From NCBI GenBank assembly GCA_964591275.1, contig CAZQAE010000086.1, positions 1 to 19,431 of the forward strand: DNA of 19,431 nucleotides, read 5' to 3'. The DNA comes from G963674685 sp964591275 (GTDB lineage: Bacteria; Lernaellota; Lernaellaia; JACKCT01). The position numbers were made by a program, and so were the translations under genes. Every line of letters starts with the position of its first letter. The stretch's first letter is position 1. The notes under the pieces are model-generated. The model saw only the letters and a program-made list of their open reading frames with translations, was not told the DNA's origin and made no database searches. This document shows positions 14,254-19,431 of this stretch, in pieces.

Positions 14254-14462
14254 TTTCAATCCATCCTTTTTCAATTTGTCTCAAAGCAATACTGAACCGT
14301 CGGCACCAAATGTCAATTATAGGAATAATTATGTTTTGGTTCAGCGTGAATTGGACAAATCCGACTCACGTATAAGCTAGTCTCGGAACCCCATGTGCCG
14401 AACGCACNNNNNNNNNNCGCACAGATCACGCAATCGGACTGCCGTATTTTGGGTTCATCTGA
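14254..14462. other. Intergenic region with an assembly gap
   Basis: This holds the leader of the DUF4230-like gene and a run of ten Ns (14408-14417). The Ns mark a scaffold join of probably unknown size, so a gene or repeat may be missing here. The order of the genes on either side is inferred by scaffolding, not read directly. GCAC and CGCAC flank the Ns. Nothing else is seen. Confidence 0.8.
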
Positions 14463-15770
14463 TTACTCCACCTCAAAATGCTCCGCTCGATTTTGGGATT
14501 TCCAGACAAATGGAGACAGGGTTAGAAGCACTTGAAGTTCATATCGGTATTTGGCCATGAATTTGAAAAGCTGAGCATAGAGGGTCTTTTGATCGGTTCT
14601 CGTCTTACGCAATCGCCGACGTGATCCAAAATAAAGGGATGGGTTGTCGAAATGCCGGTGGTAAATGTCGCGGGCAGCGACATCAATCAAATTGAAAACC
14701 TGGTCAGGATGTGCGCCGAAGGGAATCAGGATTTTCTCGAACTTGGCTTGCTTGCGTCTTTTCCCCTGAACAGTGATGGAATAGGACGGCAGCATAGCTA
14801 CGTTGAGAAAGCTTTTCGGGAGTGAGCTATGCTTTAGTTTATACTGGTTCACCCCTTCGGAAACGATGGACCACGCGTCCTTTCCAGGCTGCCCAATCCG
14901 GTTTAATTCTTCGACAAGACAATTGACCGTCGCCTTTAACAAGAGGTTGTGAAAAGTTGCAGAGTGGTTGGCAGCCATAGAGTGGCAGGTCAATTCTTTC
15001 AGCCATCTCAATAACCGGAGAAATTCCCTGGCATCTTGGGATGCATTCTTTTTGCTACGAATTGCCATATGCAGAACATCCGCCACATCCTCCGTCCAGG
15101 ACATCCTGACCCAATAGGGGCAATATTTTCGATCGCCTTTTGAATACAGAACCGGACACTGCCCCAGGAGAGTCAGATAAACGTATTCCCGCACCTTTGC
15201 CCTGGAATATTTGTCTTCCACGGCCTCGAAATATTCTTCCAACTGGTTTGGATGGTTCGTTGTAAATAGTTTGTTTTCGATGACGAGAAACAGGCCATCC
15301 CCACTATCCAGGTCGAGAAGAACGACATCAGCATACCGAACACCTCGTCCGCCACGTTTTGATGTGGAGGGCGTGAGGAAAAATTCACGAATAGGAGTTG
15401 AGTTGCCAAGTTTGAGGCTTGATCCGACAACGCCCTTGCCGCCCTTTCCGAATCGCAAGCGACTCGCCCTGCGGTCATAGGGTAGACATATTTCATTTTC
15501 CCCGCATCGCTTTTCAGACTTTTTCGATCCTTCAACGCGAAGTTCACCAACTTTATTTGTGAAACCATTTACGAATTGAACTCCCAAACCGTGGGAGCCT
15601 TTGGGGTCAAGCAACCAGGCAAGGGTATCGGAGAACCAAGTCTCGTTCAATCCGCGCCGAAGAGTCAATTCGCTAGGTCTTTTTTGCACGGCTTCCACGT
15701 TGGAAAATATTTGACCGAGTACATTCAGTTCACGGAGCAACTCGGAATGCAGGCTATTCTGATCGCTCAT
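14463..15770 (-). CDS. PD-(D/E)XK nuclease superfamily protein (PDDEXK_4-like)
   Basis: A 435-aa protein from ATG 15770, which has GGAAGG about five bases upstream; an ATG at 15824 would add 18 residues but lacks a site. It opens with the family's typical ETWFSDTLAWLLDPKGSHGLG pattern (from residue 43). The catalytic set follows: D148 in RYADVVLLD, then E165-N166-K167 in LVIENK, and QLEEY (176-180). This is the D...ExK metal site of the restriction-endonuclease-like fold. The C-terminal half (about 250-435) is helical and basic with no named domain. Such proteins occur in genome islands and defence loci, usually without proven substrate. No methyltransferase is beside it, so it is not an ordinary restriction system as seen here. 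Its downstream side ends at the N-gap. Confidence 0.8.
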   Translation of the reverse strand: MSDQNSLHSELLRELNVLGQIFSNVEAVQKRPSELTLRRGLNETWFSDTLAWLLDPKGSHGLGVQFVNGFTNKVGELRVEGSKKSEKRCGENEICLPYDRRASRLRFGKGGKGVVGSSLKLGNSTPIREFFLTPSTSKRGGRGVRYADVVLLDLDSGDGLFLVIENKLFTTNHPNQLEEYFEAVEDKYSRAKVREYVYLTLLGQCPVLYSKGDRKYCPYWVRMSWTEDVADVLHMAIRSKKNASQDAREFLRLLRWLKELTCHSMAANHSATFHNLLLKATVNCLVEELNRIGQPGKDAWSIVSEGVNQYKLKHSSLPKSFLNVAMLPSYSITVQGKRRKQAKFEKILIPFGAHPDQVFNLIDVAARDIYHRHFDNPSLYFGSRRRLRKTRTDQKTLYAQLFKFMAKYRYELQVLLTLSPFVWKSQNRAEHFEVE

Positions 15771-15926
15771 GGCATCCTTCCCAACAACTTGATGACAAGA
15801 ATGAATGCTACCAAACCTCGACATTTTTAGCGAGCTACAGGAATGCTGGGTGCCTCATTCCTCTCAAAGCCCGCTAACGCATTTTTATCAAAAGTGCCTT
15901 GGTTTGAACAATCCGGCTTCGTAGGT

Positions 15927-16102
15927 AAGGAATCGAAAACCGCCTGAGTTCGTCAAGCGCCAAGTGACTGGCGTGGACAGATTGCTCCACCCCCAGGCGG
16001 ATATATTGAGTTGACCTCGCCCGCGCGGCGGCGTGTGAAAGTCGGCGTTCAAAATTTTCGCGTTACGCGTGGGCGGACGTTGAGGCGTTTCAAATAATTC
16101 GT
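15927..16102 (+). repeat. 176-bp direct repeat, copy B
   Basis: Same length and orientation as copy A at 11489-11664. The best-conserved parts are the first 36 bases and the last 30. A small hairpin CGCG-TTA-CGCG in the second half is not kept in copy A. Copies A and B bracket the block of M48-EcsC, DUF4230 and nuclease genes (about 4.3 kb). Confidence 0.75.
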
Positions 16103-16169
16103 GGGGAATAGCAACCACTTCAAAGGATACTAGACACAGGCAGGAAGGATCGGTAATCTCGTGTCAGGT

Positions 16170-16196
16170 GCTTCACTTTTCAACCGGCGTTCACAG
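16170..16196 (-). repeat. Right arm of the 27-bp dispersed inverted repeat
   Basis: Inverted copy of 751-777 with one mismatch in 27 bases. It ends ...GGCGTTCACAG, so both arms place TGT/ACA at the outside. It lies between copy B of the direct repeat and the decayed receiver fragment, at the border of the sensor-kinase genes. Confidence 0.65.
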
Positions 16197-16308
16197 TCTG
16201 AAGCACGTTTCTAGCAAAAACCGGGAATATACTGCCCACGACAGCCCCGAACGTGAGCATCGAAAAAATAGACTTCTGAAAACACTTTGATCGCCGGAAG
16301 GTTCTTTT

Positions 16309-16460
16309 TTACCAAGCATTGAAGAATTCATTATGTTTCCTCTCAATACAATTCCTTGTGCCATCCGTCCAGCCATCCAGTACCTGCCGTACATTTTTCG
16401 CCAATTCCTGCGGTCTGAGGGGCTTCTGTGTGAAATGCACTTTTCAATATGTCGTCATTA
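16309..16460 (-). pseudogene. Decayed C-terminal fragment of a response-regulator receiver domain
   Basis: On the minus strand, codons ending in TAA at 16311-16309 read KVHFTQKPLRPQELAKNV, then RQVLDGW and a short tail. This is the last part of a receiver (REC) domain with the conserved KP of the phosphorylation pocket (family FLQKPF...LA..VR..LD). The preceding bases read NDDILK in another frame, so one extra A in an A-run breaks the frame. The hybrid kinase at 18430 ends with the same pattern (HFLQKPFTIEALAKAVRKALD). It is therefore probably the remnant of a hybrid kinase or response regulator that lay here, lost by deletion near the island border. Confidence 0.65.
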
Positions 16461-16471
16461 ATGCGCCCTAT

Positions 16472-18379
16472 TCATTTCTCAGGTTTGCCCTCGTCGCCAA
16501 GATCGATATCAGGATACAGCCTTTTAGCGCACTCCGGGCAAATACCGTGGCTGAAATCTGCTTCGCTGTGGTCGCGGACATAGACATCCACTTGGTTCCA
16601 GTGGCCCTTATCGTCGCGAATTTTCTTGCAGCTTGAGCAGATGGGAAGGATGCCCTGCAGGGCCTGTACTTCGTCCCGCGCCTTTTGCAGAGCTTCCTCG
16701 GCTTGCTTGCGGTCCGTGATATCCTCGACAATTGTGACAAAATGGTTTTCAAAAGGTCGGTAAACATAGATCGAAAACCACTTATTCAGTGGTTCAGAAT
16801 AGTTCTCAAACCGTATTTCTTCACCCCCCAAAGAAACTTTTCCATACATTCCGATCCAATCCGCCGGGTCGTTCTCAATACCGGGGAGGGCTTCAGTTAC
16901 TCGTTTTCCGATCAGGTTCTCCCGTTTCAGGCTTGTCACCTCTTCAAAAGCATCGTTGACATCAAGGTAAATATAATCGACGGGTATGCCCTTTTCATCC
17001 AAAACAATTTTGTGAAGTGCAAAACCATTGAGCATATTCTCGAATAGAGAACGATATCTCTCCTCGCTTCCCCGTAGCGCGTCCTCTGTCTGCTTGCGCT
17101 GATCGACCTCCTCAACCAACAGATATCGAGAAACCATGGTCTCGCGCAAGTCATTCGCCATCGTATTGAAAGATCTGGCGAGAATGCCTAATTCATCGTT
17201 CGACACGATGTTCACCTCGGCGTCAAAATCTCCTCGTCCGACTCTTTGCGAATGTTCAACCAGCTTCAGAATAGGACGTGCCAGAGTTCTGCTCAGCAGC
17301 CAGGCCCCCAAAGCCGTGACAATACAAAAGAAAATCCCAGCTCCCACCAGAATCTGAGTCGTGCGTTTGGTGGCATCATACAATAATCTCAGCGGCTGCA
17401 AACTAACGATGAACCATCCCTCTCCCTCGTTGCCTTTCGAGTGATCGACCGATTTCGTACTGCCGCCAAAACCGTATTCCTCTGACCCATGCGTAAGATC
17501 AACGGGGGCGTAGGCAAGAAACTGGGCGCTGTGGTCCCCCTGGAGTATGAGCGAACCGGGAGACCTGTCCTTCATCGCATCGGCGAGCACACTCGACACT
17601 CTGGTGCTCAGCGGCTCCTTGCCCTCTTCGAGGACGATCAAGCCCCCCGTTCGAACTAATTTCAGGGCTTTGGCTTCTCCACGATGAGTATGAGGCATAA
17701 TAATATCGCTCAACGCGTCAGTGACGTTCAGATTACATTTCAGTATCCCGATGATTTCGGTGCCTTGCCTTATCGGAACGACAACACCAAGCACATATCC
17801 TTCGACACTTTGGTCAAATCCGCGATCATCGAAGAAGATCTTTCCCTCGCCCTCATGGTAGCTGGCCTTCCACCAATACTTGTTAGCGTGCGCAAAAGTC
17901 GTCAGTTTGCCTGTTGACGCCACCAGCGCGCCATAGCGATTTGTGACGAAGATCTCGCCATACTCGCCAGGAAAAGCCGTCTGCTGCTTCCGTAAGTACT
18001 CTGCCGCTGGATTACTCAGAGCGCGTTGAATTATCGGATCGTTTATGCTCAGGGCGGCGCGCCACTCCCCGTTCAAGTCCTTGATGCGCTCCTGCCTGGC
18101 GGAGTCGCCAAGCTCAGCATAATTAGAGTTGCTTTGTATCAGTGTGTGGGCCAGGATCGGCGCATTGGCAATCGTGCCGGTAATCTGCTCCTTTCCCATG
18201 AGAAACAGGTCCATCGAGTGAGCCCTATCCACGGCCATTTCTATGTAGGATGAACGTGCCTGCTCGATTGCCGAATTGCGGCTGGAAAAATAGTAAATGA
18301 CGGACATGGTGAGCAGCAATGTACTTCCAAGCAAGAACACCATGAAGGCCAATCTCTGTCTGAAGTTCATTTGGGTCAT
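16472..18379 (-). CDS. dCache-HAMP-PAS sensor protein with C-terminal Cys-rich domain, no kinase
   Basis: A 635-aa membrane sensor. It has a first membrane segment at 11-31 and a periplasmic dCache-type sensor at about 35-338. This contains GEIFVTNRYGALVAS (140-154) and a WWKASY motif, both usual for small-molecule-binding Cache domains. A second membrane segment lies at 342-364, HAMP at about 365-417 (RPI...NDELGILARSFN) and PAS at about 436-556. After a short coiled coil, a C-terminal domain at 576-622 has CSSC (581-584) and HGICPEC (611-617), probably metal-binding. No histidine kinase, cyclase or other output domain is present. Its signal must pass to a partner, most simply the hybrid kinase encoded 50 bp upstream. 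ATG 18379 has AGGAGG directly upstream; an in-frame ATG nine bases on is also possible. Confidence 0.82.
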   Translation of the reverse strand: MTQMNFRQRLAFMVFLLGSTLLLTMSVIYYFSSRNSAIEQARSSYIEMAVDRAHSMDLFLMGKEQITGTIANAPILAHTLIQSNSNYAELGDSARQERIKDLNGEWRAALSINDPIIQRALSNPAAEYLRKQQTAFPGEYGEIFVTNRYGALVASTGKLTTFAHANKYWWKASYHEGEGKIFFDDRGFDQSVEGYVLGVVVPIRQGTEIIGILKCNLNVTDALSDIIMPHTHRGEAKALKLVRTGGLIVLEEGKEPLSTRVSSVLADAMKDRSPGSLILQGDHSAQFLAYAPVDLTHGSEEYGFGGSTKSVDHSKGNEGEGWFIVSLQPLRLLYDATKRTTQILVGAGIFFCIVTALGAWLLSRTLARPILKLVEHSQRVGRGDFDAEVNIVSNDELGILARSFNTMANDLRETMVSRYLLVEEVDQRKQTEDALRGSEERYRSLFENMLNGFALHKIVLDEKGIPVDYIYLDVNDAFEEVTSLKRENLIGKRVTEALPGIENDPADWIGMYGKVSLGGEEIRFENYSEPLNKWFSIYVYRPFENHFVTIVEDITDRKQAEEALQKARDEVQALQGILPICSSCKKIRDDKGHWNQVDVYVRDHSEADFSHGICPECAKRLYPDIDLGDEGKPEK

Positions 18380-18429
18380 TCTCCTCCTGCTCCGACTCAG
18401 TGAATCTCTTTAGCTCTTCACGTTTCAGG

Positions 18430-19431
18430 TTACTCCAAGCTCAAGCTATCCAGCGCCTTTCGCACCGCTTTGGCCAGGGCTTCGATGGTAAAGGGTTTCT
18501 GAAGGAAATGCGTGCCCTTGTCCAGCACGCCGTGGTGCGCGATGGCATCTTCCGTGTAGCCCGACATGAACAGCGCTTTAAGGCCGGGTTTCAATCCCAG
18601 AAGCTTTTCATATAGTTGGCGGCCATTAATTTTCGGCATGATCACATCGGTCAGGAGAATGTCGATTTCCCCGGCGTACTGCGTGTATTCAAGGTGCGCC
18701 TTGCTTCCGTCCGGCGCAGCAATCACTGTGTAGCCCTGTCTTTCAAGAACCGCTTTCGCCAGGTTACGCACAAGGTCCTCATCTTCGACCAGCAGGACCG
18801 TCTCCGTGCCCGTGGGCATATCGGCGAGTTTGTCCTTGGGCAGTTTTTCAGCCTTTTCTTTCAGGGCGGGATAGTAAATCTTGAAGGTCGTGCCTTCATC
18901 AATTTCGGAGTACACGTTGATGAAGCCCTTGTTTTTCTTCATGACGCCGTACACCATGGAAAGCCCCAGGCCCGTGCCTTTGCCTACTTCTTTCGTGGAA
19001 AAGAATGGCTCGAAAATCTTTGACTTCGTTTCCTCATCCATGCCGTGCCCGGTGTCCGTGACCGCCAGCATGACATAGTCGCCGGGAATAAATCCCGCGT
19101 GGGATTTGCAGTATTCATCGTCAAGGGAAACGTTCTGCGTCTCGATGGTCAGCTTGCCGCCGTCCGGCATGGCGTCGCGTGCGTTGACCGCCAGATTCAT
19201 CAATACCTGGTCGAGTTGCGTGGGATCGGCATTGATCCGCCATAGCCTTCTGCCAGGCGCGAAGACGAAATCGATGTCTTCGCCGATGATGCGTCTGAGC
19301 ATCTTTTGGGAGCCTTTCAGAATATCGTTGGGCGCGATCACCTTGGGGGCAATGACCTGCTTGCGTGAAAAGGCGAGGAGTTGGTTGGTCAAACCAGCCG
19401 CCCGCTTCCCGGCGTTTAGAATCACCTCCAT
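18430..19431 (-). CDS. Hybrid histidine kinase (3' part: HATPase and receiver)
   Basis: The gene enters from the right edge, so 333 C-terminal residues are visible and the true start lies outside. The end of the dimerisation helix is seen (AGLTNQLLAFSRKQ, 12-25). The ATPase domain has its N box at N83 (LAVNARDAM), DTGHGM (126-131) and GTGLGLS (152-158). After a linker (about 190-208) a receiver domain follows, with acidic residues VEDED (215-219), phospho-acceptor D262 (LLTDVIMP) and K312 (LQKP). ATP-dependent autophosphorylation and transfer to the attached receiver are expected. The phosphohistidine itself would lie beyond the edge. The sensor gene follows after 50 bp, and the two are likely co-transcribed. 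No DNA-binding output is visible. Confidence 0.88.
   Translation of the reverse strand: MEVILNAGKRAAGLTNQLLAFSRKQVIAPKVIAPNDILKGSQKMLRRIIGEDIDFVFAPGRRLWRINADPTQLDQVLMNLAVNARDAMPDGGKLTIETQNVSLDDEYCKSHAGFIPGDYVMLAVTDTGHGMDEETKSKIFEPFFSTKEVGKGTGLGLSMVYGVMKKNKGFINVYSEIDEGTTFKIYYPALKEKAEKLPKDKLADMPTGTETVLLVEDEDLVRNLAKAVLERQGYTVIAAPDGSKAHLEYTQYAGEIDILLTDVIMPKINGRQLYEKLLGLKPGLKALFMSGYTEDAIAHHGVLDKGTHFLQKPFTIEALAKAVRKALDSLSLE

Larger units (their letters stand above)
15771..16308. other. Intergenic region with repeat copy B and the right island boundary
   Basis: No intact gene is seen. It contains the leader of the nuclease gene, copy B of the 176-bp repeat (15927-16102) and the right arm of the 27-bp inverted repeat (16170-16196). 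A minus-strand frame of 76 codons over copy B has the same register as copy A, but no ribosome site. A short plus-strand frame over the inverted repeat ends in SLFNRRSQSEARF and a stop at 16212-16214, which may be the tail of a lost transposase gene. That is a guess. Confidence 0.5.

Noticed and set aside
14463..15770. Type II restriction-modification system
   Set aside because: No DNA methyltransferase or specificity subunit is next to the nuclease-family gene, and the family is broader than restriction enzymes.
15771..15824. ATG at 15824 for the nuclease-family protein
   Set aside because: No ribosome site upstream, and the extra 18 residues do not look like part of the family; ATG 15770 has GGAAGG.
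15888..16118. 76-codon minus-strand frame over repeat copy B as a gene
   Set aside because: No ribosome site, unusual composition (P, R, W rich), and the sequence is a dispersed repeat. The conserved register is kept as a finding instead.

Overview
The window looks like an accessory region of a Gram-negative, probably Desulfobacterota-type (former Deltaproteobacteria) chromosome. The evidence is indirect. The right-hand sensor ends in a CSSC...HGICPECA cysteine/histidine domain, and its neighbour is a HATPase-receiver hybrid kinase; I associate both with sulfate-reducer and syntroph genomes. Left of the island is a cobalamin-dependent radical SAM gene. A run of ten Ns at 14408-14417 shows this is a draft scaffold. 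No rRNA, tRNA or CRISPR array was seen.

Layout. (1) 1-546, minus: 5' part of a B12-binding radical SAM gene, leaving the window. (2) 882-8223, minus: a six-gene operon, read right to left. It holds an unknown 212-aa protein, an ECF-type sigma factor, an unknown 355-aa protein in the usual anti-sigma position, a YaaW-like protein, and two dynamin-like GTPases (784 and 589 aa). The first four genes are joined by 1-8 bp overlaps. (3) 8224-8430: a divergent control region with palindromes and a candidate promoter. (4) 8431-11275, plus: a tightly packed operon of four glycine-zipper membrane proteins, one or two tiny soluble proteins, a metallophosphoesterase with a hydrophobic insert, and a single-pass membrane protein. 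(5) 11276-11915: a repeat-rich gap with a truncated HU/IHF gene start. (6) 11916-13466, plus: an M48-like membrane metalloprotease fused to an EcsC domain, ending at a clear terminator. (7) 13555-14253, minus: a DUF4230 membrane-anchored protein. (8) 14463-15770, minus: a PD-(D/E)XK nuclease-family protein. (9) 15771-16471: a second copy of the repeat and a decayed receiver-domain fragment. (10) 16472-19431, minus: a dCache-HAMP-PAS sensor without a kinase domain, and the 3' part of a hybrid histidine kinase.

A near-identical 27-bp inverted repeat (751-777 and 16170-16196) brackets everything between the radical SAM gene and the sensor genes. A 176-bp direct repeat (11489-11664 and 15927-16102) brackets the M48-EcsC / DUF4230 / nuclease block. 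With the two gene fragments, this supports a composite island assembled by insertion and recombination.

Working model (inference): the sigma factor controls a membrane-directed response. Glycine-zipper peptides would insert into or perforate membrane. The two GTPases (a LeoA-like one and one with a hydrophobic hairpin) and the YaaW-like protein would remodel or protect it. The phosphoesterase and the M48-EcsC protease would act as membrane-bound processing enzymes. Such a system could serve envelope stress, phage defence or inter-bacterial conflict; the sequence alone does not decide.
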